Of a stretch of DNA of 64,000 bases, positions 45,498 through 54,241 are shown piece by piece. The notes beneath the pieces are model-generated. The model was not told where the DNA came from. It saw only the letters and a program-made list of their open reading frames with translations, and did not search any database. Source of the stretch: Candidatus Babelota bacterium. GTDB taxonomy: Bacteria; Babelota; Babeliae; Babelales; Vermiphilaceae. Numbering within the stretch: position 1 is the stretch's first letter; every line of letters starts with the position of its first letter. The stretch lies in the NCBI GenBank assembly GCA_003963225.1, contig RXKB01000008.1, forward strand, positions 98,405 through 162,404. Reading direction: 5' to 3'. The position numbers and the translations under genes are program-made.

Positions 45498-46293
45498 TGC
45501 TCCAGTTTATAAGAGGCATCCCACAGATTTGCTTATGATCGACCCAATATATTGTATCCTCTGGCAACCATCCGACAACTTCTTGATACTGAATTTTATA
45601 CCAAGAAGAATACTTTTCTTTTATTAAAACTTCAGTCAATACACTTATTTGCTCAGCATCCTCAAAAAATTCATCAGGTCCCTTTTTTAATGCTACTTTT
45701 TGCTGAACAACGCCATATGATGCTGTTCTTACTTTAATATCATATAACATAATACATAACACTATGATTCCCAACCCGATGCTAACTATTATTTTGCCGC
45801 TTTTTATATTTTTTTTAAATGTTTGCAATAAAGCGATCACTATAATTGTACTACATAAAATAAATAGCAACTGGATAATCCATAAAGGTATTACTTGCAA
45901 ATGCCAAACCAATAAAAAAAGAAGATGCCAAGTAATTTGTGTACTGTCCATTGGATGGCCTATCCATTCAACAGGAACTTGTTGCTCTTTTTTGACTTGA
46001 TCAATTGCTTCAAGCGCACGTTTTATGATAGTAAAACTATTTCCTATTGTTGTATATACACAAGCAAGTCGCCACAATCCTATTGCCTTGGCATATGACT
46101 GTTGATGGTACGCCAACAACCCCATATTAAATATGACACTGCTTGTTTTTATGGGCAATGCACAATATAGTTGCTCTGCATCTGAAAAATTATTATTTTT
46201 ATGGTTTTCTACAGCAATGTCAAATTGAGTAGAACATATACACTTTGTAACAAAAACACAAAAAAAGAAAGCTCCCAAGCGCCATGTGCTCAT
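45487..46293 (-). CDS. batE: BatE-like TPR/SH3 protein
   Basis: About 268 residues. A signal-peptide-like N-terminus (LGAFFFCVFVTKCICS), a short TPR region (FNMGLLAYHQQSYAKAIGLW), two membrane helices (TWHLLFLLVWHLQVI and IIQLLFILCSTIIVIALL) and a C-terminal SH3-like domain (SVLTEVLIKEKYSSWYKIQY, then EVVGWLPEDTIYWV). This layout and the place after batD fit BatE of the Bacteroides aerotolerance operon. AAAGGG precedes the ATG, two bases after batD. Named mainly by context. Confidence 0.75.
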   Translation of the reverse strand: MSTWRLGAFFFCVFVTKCICSTQFDIAVENHKNNNFSDAEQLYCALPIKTSSVIFNMGLLAYHQQSYAKAIGLWRLACVYTTIGNSFTIIKRALEAIDQVKKEQQVPVEWIGHPMDSTQITWHLLFLLVWHLQVIPLWIIQLLFILCSTIIVIALLQTFKKNIKSGKIIVSIGLGIIVLCIMLYDIKVRTASYGVVQQKVALKKGPDEFFEDAEQISVLTEVLIKEKYSSWYKIQYQEVVGWLPEDTIYWVDHKQICGMPLINWSIDH

Positions 46294-46294
46294 A

Positions 46295-48064
46295 CTAAAG
46301 CCCTTTCTTTTTTAAAAGACGCAACCAATAATACGACCGCGGCCACAACATATCTTGCACATCTACTTCAGACAAAGTTCCATAAGCAGCTTCCATTAAA
46401 TCTGCATAAAACAGAGTCCAATCAGCTATCAATTTTTTATCTTTTATTATATCTGTAACAAAACTTGCAAATTCTTTGTCATCATACGCATAGGTATTAC
46501 AACATCTTGCTAAAACATAATTTTTAAATACACTTATGATTCGTTCTCTATCATTATTTTTTTCTAACCTTTTCAATCGAATCAATGCATTAATATATGC
46601 AAATCTGTATTTTAGCTGGGAATATAAAAAAAAGCTTGTTATCGTCATAATATAATAAGCAAATAGGATAATCAACAAAAATAAAAACCAACACCGGGCC
46701 TGTTTATACGCAAAATTAAGTAGCCAAGGACTATCGCCTTCATATTCAATAACATCCATAACAGTTTCCAATACTGGAACGTTTATTAGATCTACAGTGT
46801 TCATTGTTTGATTTCCTGTTGGTAACTCCTGTATTATACTATTTTGATGGATAGAAACACTGTGATTATCTGGTTTAACAACAAGCGAAAGATCATTGGT
46901 TTGGATAAAAATATGTTTTTCTTTTTTTGGATCAAAAAACACTAATTCTTGTGATGGTATTTTAAACTCACCAGGTTGACTAGCTTGCAAAATATATTCG
47001 AATAATTTTGTTTTTTCTACATCGTACACAGACGAATCCATTTTACTTTGTGATTCATAAACTTTAATGGAAGGATCAATATTCTGAAGTGGTATGTGAT
47101 TAATCATTGAAAAGTTACCCAAGCCTGTTAATTGCAAAGTAAAAACAGCTGCATCATTAATTTTAACAGCTGTCGGATTAATTGTAGATGCAAAATCACT
47201 AAACTGGCCAACAATAGTAACAGCTTTTCCATTATACATTGGTACAGACTTTACGTTAAATTCAACTGGATCTGTTTGTACATGATGTATTTTACTTTGT
47301 TGAAAAAACATTGAAAAACCACCAAATAATAAATGATCTTCGTCGTTGTCAACCGTATATTCACTGACAAATGGTGGAACTATTATAGTCTCTTCTTTTA
47401 AAAACTGTACATCAAATTCCCACTCTATATATTTAAATGGTTTTTTTTGTATAAGCTCAATTCCCTCTTTTGATTTACCTTTTTGAGTAAATAAACAATA
47501 GGGCAACTGTGGTGCTTGAATTTTTTTTAATTCGATGTGCTGTATATTTGATGGACAATAAAAACGTAATCTGCAAGTTATTACCTCACCAACAAAAACA
47601 GTAGTCTTTTCAAATACACACTCTATAAATGGTTGCTCTGAGCGTTTATCAACAGGTTGTGGAGATTGATTATTTTGAGTAGGTGCTAAAGCATTAAATT
47701 GTAAAGCATCTGATGAAAAAATAGCCCCATTAACAGTAATTGTAGCAGGACCAAGAGTATACTGTTTAGCAACTAACGCTGTTGCTCTATATGCATATAT
47801 AGTAGTTGATGCACCATTAACAGAATGCATTTGTATACCAGATCGCTGACATATAAAATCTTCTGGATAATTAACAGAAGGAGTAACTCCAGTAGTATTA
47901 TGCCCCTTAACAATAACCTTTAATTGAAACGGAATACCTACAAATACGTGATCGATTTTTTTTCCATAATTATCTGCTAACTCAATCACCACAGATGTAG
48001 CATGTATCGTATAAAAAAAGATTTGCAAAAAACAGATTACTACTTTACCAATTGTATGTTTCAT
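46295..48064 (-). CDS. batD: BatD-like protein
   Basis: About 589 residues. The ATG at 48064 has GGAGGT four bases upstream, both inside the end of batC (20-base overlap). A signal peptide (VVICFLQIFFYTIHA) is followed by Ig-like beta domains with the BatD pattern: FVGIPFQLKVIVKG, FVGEVITCRLRFYC and NDAAVFTLQLTGLGNFSMI. A C-terminal membrane helix (FLFLLIILFAYYIMTI) and a helical cytoplasmic tail follow. BatD is thought to form an envelope complex with the VWA proteins BatA and BatB. Confidence 0.85.
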   Translation of the reverse strand: MKHTIGKVVICFLQIFFYTIHATSVVIELADNYGKKIDHVFVGIPFQLKVIVKGHNTTGVTPSVNYPEDFICQRSGIQMHSVNGASTTIYAYRATALVAKQYTLGPATITVNGAIFSSDALQFNALAPTQNNQSPQPVDKRSEQPFIECVFEKTTVFVGEVITCRLRFYCPSNIQHIELKKIQAPQLPYCLFTQKGKSKEGIELIQKKPFKYIEWEFDVQFLKEETIIVPPFVSEYTVDNDEDHLLFGGFSMFFQQSKIHHVQTDPVEFNVKSVPMYNGKAVTIVGQFSDFASTINPTAVKINDAAVFTLQLTGLGNFSMINHIPLQNIDPSIKVYESQSKMDSSVYDVEKTKLFEYILQASQPGEFKIPSQELVFFDPKKEKHIFIQTNDLSLVVKPDNHSVSIHQNSIIQELPTGNQTMNTVDLINVPVLETVMDVIEYEGDSPWLLNFAYKQARCWFLFLLIILFAYYIMTITSFFLYSQLKYRFAYINALIRLKRLEKNNDRERIISVFKNYVLARCCNTYAYDDKEFASFVTDIIKDKKLIADWTLFYADLMEAAYGTLSEVDVQDMLWPRSYYWLRLLKKKGL

Positions 48065-49253
48065 TGGCACCTCCACCCCGTGATCCTACTAATGATTTAA
48101 TCATATGGGCATTAACTTCTTTATCTTTTTCTTCTTGTTCTTTTAAAAACTGTGTTGTAATGGCATCATACTGTTTTGCTTGTGTATTACCTGCACCTGA
48201 AACCTCAGTAGTAGTTCCTGCAGCTGATCCTTTTTGAATATCTGAAAAGGTGCTATCTTTTTGTTTGTGTATATCTTCTATTTTTTTTGACTCATTTTCT
48301 TTTGCCTGTTGATTATCTTGTGCTTTTTTATCAGCTGCATTTTCTTTGTGATCATTTTCATGCTTTTTTGCTTCATTATGTTGTTTTTTTTGATCGTTGT
48401 CATTATGGTTTGTATCATTATGATCTACATTTTTTTTAGACTTTTGTTGATTACTTAAATCATCAGCATTAGCATTTTTTTCATCTTCTTCTTGATGTTG
48501 GTTTTCAACATTTTTTTGATCTTTATTTTCTTTTTGGTTATGGTTTTTTTTCTCATTCTGCTTATCTTGCTGTTGTGGATTCTCAGAAGATTTATTATCA
48601 CTATTGTTTACTTGTTTATTATTGTCTTTTGTATTGTTTGCATCATGTTTTTGATTTTGTGCTTGTTCATTTTTCTTACTATTTTCATCTTTGTCTTTTT
48701 TGTTATTATTATTTTCTTTGTTATTTTGCTTTTGTTTACTATTTTTATCTTTGTTTTGTTTTGAAGAATCTTCGTTCTTTTTTTGTTTATCATTATTATC
48801 TTGCTTATTCTGTTCATTTTCTTCTTGTTGTTTTTGTAGTTCTTTTATTTTTTCTATATTATGTTTTGCAAACTCATTATGCTCATTGATTTCTAAAGCT
48901 TTTTTATAATAAGAAATAGCTGCATCATACGACTTTTTTTTATACGCAGCTCCACCAGCATTATACCAAGCCTGCTCTTGCAACACATTGGATGCATGCA
49001 AAGAGCTTGCTGCATGTGTAAAATACTGCTCAGCTTTTTCAAATATATTCATTTTATATGCAATAATTCCTGCATCGTAAAGCATTCTTGGATTCGTTGG
49101 ATCTTCAATCAACGCTTTATTAATAAGATCCCATGCTTTTTCATATTGACTTTTGTTTGCAGAATCTACAGCATTATCATAATCAAAAAACGCATAGCTT
49201 ATAGCAACATAAAAAAATAGATTCAATATATAAAATATCTGCATGTTATTCAT
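48045..49253 (-). CDS. batC: BatC-like TPR protein with long low-complexity linker
   Basis: About 402 residues. The ATG at 49253 overlaps the batB stop as ATGA. After a signal peptide or anchor (FYILNLFFYVAISYAFF) come three TPR units (QYEKAWDLINKALIEDP, KAEQYFTHAASSL, YDAAISYYKKALEINEHN). About 200 residues composed almost only of K, N, Q, D, E, H and S follow, then a short C-terminal segment (FSDIQKGSAAGTTTEV). BatC proteins usually have one TPR block and a shorter tail. The linker is far longer than needed to span the periplasm compactly. Confidence 0.82.
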   Translation of the reverse strand: MNNMQIFYILNLFFYVAISYAFFDYDNAVDSANKSQYEKAWDLINKALIEDPTNPRMLYDAGIIAYKMNIFEKAEQYFTHAASSLHASNVLQEQAWYNAGGAAYKKKSYDAAISYYKKALEINEHNEFAKHNIEKIKELQKQQEENEQNKQDNNDKQKKNEDSSKQNKDKNSKQKQNNKENNNNKKDKDENSKKNEQAQNQKHDANNTKDNNKQVNNSDNKSSENPQQQDKQNEKKNHNQKENKDQKNVENQHQEEDEKNANADDLSNQQKSKKNVDHNDTNHNDNDQKKQHNEAKKHENDHKENAADKKAQDNQQAKENESKKIEDIHKQKDSTFSDIQKGSAAGTTTEVSGAGNTQAKQYDAITTQFLKEQEEKDKEVNAHMIKSLVGSRGGGANETYNW

Positions 49254-50260
49254 AATGCCCACTCCAATAAAAATAAGCAAAAAGCAAATGCTATAAATAT
49301 ACCATATCTATCTATATGTCTATCTTGATCCATATGATCAAACTGTTCTTTTTCAAATGAGTACAAATTTTGCACAATAGAATTTATATCTTCATCATCG
49401 TACGTCATACGAATATACTTGCCGCCAACTACTTGCACAAGCTTTTTCAATTCAGCTTCTTGCATTTTTGAAACAACTATATTTCCTTGTTTATCTTTTT
49501 GATGACCGACTAAAATCCCTTGCTCATTAAATAATGGAATGGGGGCTCCTTGCAATGTTCCAATTCCGCAGGCAAAAATAGATAGCCCTTCCTCATGCGC
49601 TTGCTTTTGTACTTCTGCCAAGTGAGAAGAAAAGTCTTCGCCATCGGTAAAAAGTACTAACAGTTTATTCTTTTTTGTTGGCATAGTCCGATATACATCA
49701 AGCACCACGGTAATTGCTTTTTCCATTGCTGTGGCACCAGAAGCAATAGTCTCTACATCAACACTATCTAAAAACAAAAAGAAAGCACTAAGATCTGTAG
49801 TTAATGGACATTGCACAAATGCTGATCCAGAAAAAAGCACCAACCCAACACGCTCAGAACCAAGTTTATTCACTAATTCTTTAATTTTTTTCTTTGCAAA
49901 AGCAATTCTTGAGCCATTACAATCTTGTGCAAGCATACTTCTTGATATATCCAGTGCAATAAACAAATCTCTACCTTGTTGTTTAATCTGCTCTTTTTTC
50001 ACACCCCATTGCGGTCTAAGCAATGCAACATATAAAACACAAGTTGCCATAATTAGCAACAAAATTTTACTTATCATTTTTTTATAAGAAAAATGCATAA
50101 GTAGTTGCAATTTTTTATTATAAGGAGCCAGTATCTGTACAGCCCTACTTGTTTTAATACCTTTATACCAAAACAGGGCTGTTATGATAATGACCAATAT
50201 AAACAACCAGGCATAACCACTATTGGCAAAAAAAACTGTTTTTTGAAAAATATCTATCAT
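49250..50260 (-). CDS. batB: BatB-like von Willebrand factor A membrane protein
   Basis: About 336 residues from the ATG at 50260, which overlaps the batA stop as ATGA. N-terminal and C-terminal membrane helices flank a VWA domain (about 85-290). Its MIDAS site is intact: FIALDISRSML (DxSxS), a downstream threonine in ASGATAMEKAI, and LVLFTDGEDFSSH. VWA domains bind metal-dependent protein ligands. In the Bat complex BatA and BatB are the paired VWA subunits. Confidence 0.9.
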   Translation of the reverse strand: MIDIFQKTVFFANSGYAWLFILVIIITALFWYKGIKTSRAVQILAPYNKKLQLLMHFSYKKMISKILLLIMATCVLYVALLRPQWGVKKEQIKQQGRDLFIALDISRSMLAQDCNGSRIAFAKKKIKELVNKLGSERVGLVLFSGSAFVQCPLTTDLSAFFLFLDSVDVETIASGATAMEKAITVVLDVYRTMPTKKNKLLVLFTDGEDFSSHLAEVQKQAHEEGLSIFACGIGTLQGAPIPLFNEQGILVGHQKDKQGNIVVSKMQEAELKKLVQVVGGKYIRMTYDDEDINSIVQNLYSFEKEQFDHMDQDRHIDRYGIFIAFAFCLFLLEWAL

Positions 50261-51255
50261 AATACAAACCATATTAACGTAGAAAAAATACCATATAAAA
50301 AAACCATACCAAACGCTACCCCGCCCAAAGGTAAAAGTAAATCATAATAGATGCCAAATACAGGAACTTGATGGGCGGTCGTTTCCAACTTATCTATAGT
50401 GTCATATACTTTTCTCATATCGGTGGCATTGCGAGCCATGAAAAATTGCCCACCGGTTTCATGTGCAATGTGACCAAGTAATGAAGCATTTACCTTGGGC
50501 TTTTGGACAACTCCATAAAAAGGATGCATAAAAAACTCTTCTTTTTCTGAACCTATACCAACAGTATAGATTTTTATTCCTATATCTTTAGCAACTTTAA
50601 TTGCAATATTTATGTCAAGATCCTGGACACTCGGCTCACCATCGGTTAACACAATCATTACTTTATTAGTTGATGGCGCATCTTTTAATCTATTTGCAGC
50701 TGTAATAATAGCACGCGCAAGCACTGTGCCTTCAGAATCCACTACACCGATATACAAATCATTAATCATTTTTTTTAAAATACGCTTATCAATAGTAATG
50801 GGACATCGGGATACCGCATCATTGCCAAAAATAACTAACCCTACTGCATCATTATTACGAGCAGAAATAAACCGAATAGCTTCTTCTTTTGCAACCTCGA
50901 TACGAGATTTTTTTTGATCATCGTAATCCATAAATTGCATGCTACCAGAAACATCTAATACCAATACAATGTCAATACCATCTAAAGGTAACTGAGAGCG
51001 TTTATCAATAATTTTGGGCTCAAAAAGCAAAAGTGCCAAAAGTGTTACAACAGCCAACCGTAAAAAATCAAATAATACCAACGGTAAGGGTTTTTTATAC
51101 TGACTTTTTGCGTGCAACACGTGACCTAATGAATATTTATATATAATTGGCTTATGCCATAATTTTCTTATGATGAATGCAATCAAAACAGCAGGGATAA
51201 TCATCTGCCAAGCCTGAGGATAACCAAACTGTATAAAAAAATCGTTAAATATCAT
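50257..51255 (-). CDS. batA: BatA-like von Willebrand factor A membrane protein
   Basis: About 332 residues. The ATG at 51255 with AAGG upstream is preferred over codons 45 bases further upstream. Two N-terminal membrane helices and a C-terminal one bracket a VWA domain with MIDAS residues in VLVLDVSGSMQF and VMIVLTDGEPS. First gene of the operon. The MoxR ATPase and DUF58 genes that usually precede batA are absent; upstream is a divergent unrelated gene. Confidence 0.9.
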   Translation of the reverse strand: MIFNDFFIQFGYPQAWQMIIPAVLIAFIIRKLWHKPIIYKYSLGHVLHAKSQYKKPLPLVLFDFLRLAVVTLLALLLFEPKIIDKRSQLPLDGIDIVLVLDVSGSMQFMDYDDQKKSRIEVAKEEAIRFISARNNDAVGLVIFGNDAVSRCPITIDKRILKKMINDLYIGVVDSEGTVLARAIITAANRLKDAPSTNKVMIVLTDGEPSVQDLDINIAIKVAKDIGIKIYTVGIGSEKEEFFMHPFYGVVQKPKVNASLLGHIAHETGGQFFMARNATDMRKVYDTIDKLETTAHQVPVFGIYYDLLLPLGGVAFGMVFLYGIFSTLIWFVL

Positions 51256-51449
51256 ACAAACCTTTATGTACCAACATACTATTAGTTTTAAGTATAGCAA
51301 AAAAAATAATTATGCCAGATCTTTACTTATATTGTCATTCATAGAACACTTATGTTTCTTTTACTAAGTCATTCTCAAAAAAACTATTAAATAATTTGTA
51401 AAATTTTAGTTTTAATGAAAGACTATTAAGAAAAAAACAAAATACATCT

Positions 51450-53426
51450 ATGAAAAAATCTTTAATTAGCTTATTATTTGCGAGCCTACCTATATTTGCG
51501 GCAGAAAAAAATTTAAATCTAATCGAGCAAAAAGATGTAGATTCTAAAAATATCAGATCCTACAAAGCAAACACGGGCTTTTTTGCATCTTTAGATACCC
51601 CTGTAATAGAAAAAATTTTATTATATTCCTTTGAAGATCTTCCTTGGTTACAACGTAAAACGGTAAAATTAGATGACAAATTAGTTGACGCTTGGAAAAT
51701 AACTCCAACAACGCCGGTAGAAACATTAATGTTGTTTTTCAACGTAAATGTATTATCACATTATTTTTATATAGTAACAGATTCATATAAACCAACACCA
51801 TATGTATGTTTTGACCGTACTGTTTTTGATTATGATTGCGAATACAAGCCACAATTGGAAGGCATAGTCAACCAAAGAGAAACTAAACGCGATAATAAAT
51901 GTATGTTTAAATACATTAATGAACCAAAAAAGCGCCTTGCAGTAATAACAATTACTGGACAGAATGAATATGATATAACATTTTTTATGGACTATAAAAT
52001 AATACCAAAATATGTTGATGAAAAAGCTTTTGATTGCTTGATCACAAGGTTTCGAACAGTTATAAATTTTAATCAAAAAGGCTACATTTACCATTTGCTC
52101 TCTACACATTTAGGCTTTGTAGAAAGCTCATACGAATGTGAAGCAGTACATGGCTCTGGAAGTTTCCGCAAATGGTTTTTTACACAAATACAAGAACTAA
52201 TTGACTGCATGAAAGAAGAAAACGACCCAAAAAAACATTGGGAACTATTAAGCTGTTGCGAATTAATACTAGTAAAAGAGTCTCATATATTGCTTAAGTA
52301 TTTATTTAATTTTTTATTTACAACCAAAAATACAGGCGATGATCAAAATTATGTATATCATACAGTATTTTCATCTTTCTTATTTATAAAAAAAAGAAAA
52401 ATATCCATACTGGTTCCTAAGCCACTCGAACAGCTATCTTTAAACGCTATACTTCCTAAAATGCAGCACCTGAAAAACCTAAAGGCAGACTCTTGGATCT
52501 GGCTTATTGTAGAGAATAAAATAAACTCTCTATCTCAAACAATATCCTTATTACAAAAAAATGAAAATTTGAAACAAGTATTAACAATTATTAAACTTTG
52601 TATTTACGAAATTAAAATTTTAAAAATTTTTTTCAAGCGAATTATCACCGAAAATAAGGAACTATCATCAAAGAATGCAAAAGGTACAGGTGCATTAAAA
52701 AAATTACGAAAACAACTTAACCACAAAAAAAATCTTTTTAAGCACACATTAATCAAAATTTTTTTCTTGGCTTATATACAAAAAAGCCTTGCCATACAAG
52801 AGATTTCAAATGCAACATTAAACACGTTAAACTGGTTATTTAAAGAAACTATTTTCAAAAATAAAAGTTTTGAAAATAGTTTGTCAAACAAAATATTTTC
52901 TATGCTTAAAGTTATGCAAGTAATAATTGATGATTTAGATACTATATACAAAAAAAATAACGCAAATCCAATAGCTTTAATCAATGAAGGGTTAATTATT
53001 CTAGATAAAGACGCGAAAAACGATAACATTGTAGACAGAGAAAATATTTTACCTTTATACCAAATTGCAATATACATACAATCAAAAATATGGCGCGATA
53101 TAAAAAAAGATGTCTTTGAAAAAGAGCAATATAAGAACCTAAAAGAAATATGGATGTTGTCACATATTTTTAGTCAATATAAAAATAATGGATATGAAGA
53201 ATTTATATTTAAATTAAAACAACAATTTATCATTAAAATAGACGACAGTTTTATATTTAAATTAAAACAACAATGTGACATTAAAATAGACAACAGTAAG
53301 GAAACAGAAAAAACAATTACAGCTAGGTTAAATAAAAATAAATTTTTTGTCTTTATATTTCTTATTTCGTTGGGTCTTTTTACACTTGGACCCTTTTTAA
53401 AAAATATATTTTTTGGCCAAAAGTAG
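51450..53426 (+). CDS. Exported, C-terminally anchored hypothetical protein
   Basis: About 658 residues. A clear signal peptide (KKSLISLLFASLPIFAAE) and a C-terminal membrane helix (FVFIFLISLGLFTLGPFL) place the body outside the cytoplasm. Near residue 50, ASLDTPVIEKILLYSFEDLP resembles the start of an F-box-like or other short helical module, weakly. The rest is helical and lysine-rich. A 48-nt tandem duplication near the end repeats a 16-residue unit (FIFKLKQQFIIKIDDS and FIFKLKQQCDIKIDNS). No family is recognised. It is divergent from the bat operon over about 195 bases. Confidence 0.65.
   Translation: MKKSLISLLFASLPIFAAEKNLNLIEQKDVDSKNIRSYKANTGFFASLDTPVIEKILLYSFEDLPWLQRKTVKLDDKLVDAWKITPTTPVETLMLFFNVNVLSHYFYIVTDSYKPTPYVCFDRTVFDYDCEYKPQLEGIVNQRETKRDNKCMFKYINEPKKRLAVITITGQNEYDITFFMDYKIIPKYVDEKAFDCLITRFRTVINFNQKGYIYHLLSTHLGFVESSYECEAVHGSGSFRKWFFTQIQELIDCMKEENDPKKHWELLSCCELILVKESHILLKYLFNFLFTTKNTGDDQNYVYHTVFSSFLFIKKRKISILVPKPLEQLSLNAILPKMQHLKNLKADSWIWLIVENKINSLSQTISLLQKNENLKQVLTIIKLCIYEIKILKIFFKRIITENKELSSKNAKGTGALKKLRKQLNHKKNLFKHTLIKIFFLAYIQKSLAIQEISNATLNTLNWLFKETIFKNKSFENSLSNKIFSMLKVMQVIIDDLDTIYKKNNANPIALINEGLIILDKDAKNDNIVDRENILPLYQIAIYIQSKIWRDIKKDVFEKEQYKNLKEIWMLSHIFSQYKNNGYEEFIFKLKQQFIIKIDDSFIFKLKQQCDIKIDNSKETEKTITARLNKNKFFVFIFLISLGLFTLGPFLKNIFFGQK
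53202..53297 (+). repeat. 48-nt in-frame tandem duplication
   Basis: Units at 53202-53249 and 53250-53297 are nearly identical, differing at a few bases, and each encodes 16 residues. The divergence between copies is small, so the duplication is probably recent. Confidence 0.9.
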
Positions 53427-53432
53427 AAACTA

Positions 53433-53654
53433 TTAAAACCAACGCCGTCCAAAAAAAGCAGTATATATAACTTTTTTCATCGAATTACCTGTTTTTAATT
53501 GAAATCCATAAGCAATAAACCATATACCTAAAGCGGCAAACAGTAATCGCACAATTAACTGTCCAATGGCAAAAATGATAATTGTAAAACCTAATACCAT
53601 TGATAATGTACTTAAAAACCATTTTATTGTTTGCTCAGAAGAATGTACTTTCAT
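53433..53654 (-). CDS. Small membrane protein
   Basis: About 73 residues from the ATG at 53654, with AAGGA seven bases upstream. Two closely spaced hydrophobic helices (FLSTLSMVLGFTIIIFAIG and LIVRLLFAALGIWFIAYGF) are followed by a short basic tail. The layout resembles small DUF2892-type membrane proteins, but the match is weak. The end converges with the preceding exported-protein gene with only six bases between stops. Confidence 0.55.
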   Translation of the reverse strand: MKVHSSEQTIKWFLSTLSMVLGFTIIIFAIGQLIVRLLFAALGIWFIAYGFQLKTGNSMKKVIYTAFFGRRWF

Positions 53655-53679
53655 CAAATTCCTTTTCAATAGCAATCAT

Positions 53680-53720
53680 AAGAAGGAAGCGCACCTTTAA
53701 TACCAGTGCCCTTCCTTCTT
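53680..53720. terminator. Hairpin downstream of ndk
   Basis: AAGAAGGAAG (53680-53689) pairs with CTTCCTTCTT (53711-53720). An inner GCAC/GTGC stem sits on a single mismatch. A T-rich stretch follows only on the plus strand, so on the minus strand it may stabilise or process the ndk message instead of terminating it. Confidence 0.6.
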
Positions 53721-53732
53721 TTATATTACAAT

Positions 53733-54239
53733 CTAATTACGACAACAGGTTTCATCGTCTTCACATTCTTCTTCATCACAAAAAGCCAGCTCTTCATCAT
53801 CAGAAGCGTTATCATTTTCCTCATCGAATTCTTCTTCATCGATAAAAAACATGCTTAGCTCACGCTCTGCAGAAGCCACTGAATCAGAACCATGAACAGC
53901 ATTTTCGCCAACATTAGTACCAAATAATGCTCTTACCGTTCCTGCTGCTGCTTTTTTAGGATCGGTTGCACCAATTAAATCACGCCACGCTTGAACAGCA
54001 TTTTCTTTAGCTAATGCAAGAATAATTACTGGTCCAGAACAAATAAAGTTAACCATTTCTCTAAAAAATGGCTTGTCTTTATGCTCTGCATAAAATTCTT
54101 CGGCTGCTTCTTCTGTAAGATGAATCTTATGCATACGTAAAATTTCAAATCCGCTATTTTCTATCATAGCTACAATATTACCGCTTTTTTTACCACCTAC
54201 AGCATCTGGCTTAATCATAGCAAAAGTATATTCAATCAT
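53733..54239 (-). CDS. ndk: Nucleoside diphosphate kinase with acidic C-terminal extension
   Basis: Transfers the gamma phosphate between nucleoside triphosphates through a phosphohistidine. The core (1-135) is canonical: YTFAMIKPDAVGGKKSGNI, PFFREMVNFICSGPVI, GTVRALFGTNVGENAVHGSDS with the catalytic histidine, then SAERELSMFF. Unusually, about 35 more residues follow, almost all acidic with several cysteines (FDEENDNASDDEELAF, then ECEDDETCC). It lies two bases after rpsA with AGAAGGA upstream, so it is co-transcribed with it. Confidence 0.95.
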   Translation of the reverse strand: MIEYTFAMIKPDAVGGKKSGNIVAMIENSGFEILRMHKIHLTEEAAEEFYAEHKDKPFFREMVNFICSGPVIILALAKENAVQAWRDLIGATDPKKAAAGTVRALFGTNVGENAVHGSDSVASAERELSMFFIDEEEFDEENDNASDDEELAFCDEEECEDDETCCRN

Positions 54240-54241
54240 TT

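Noticed and set aside
48492..48909. Long hydrophobic open frames on the plus strand opposite batC
   Set aside because: They are the antisense of the K/N/Q-rich linker, which reads as runs of Phe, Leu and Ile. There is no ribosome-binding site, and batC with its overlaps is clearly the real gene.
53202..53297. CRISPR-like repeat
   Set aside because: Only two contiguous copies without spacers, in frame inside a coding region. It is a tandem duplication.
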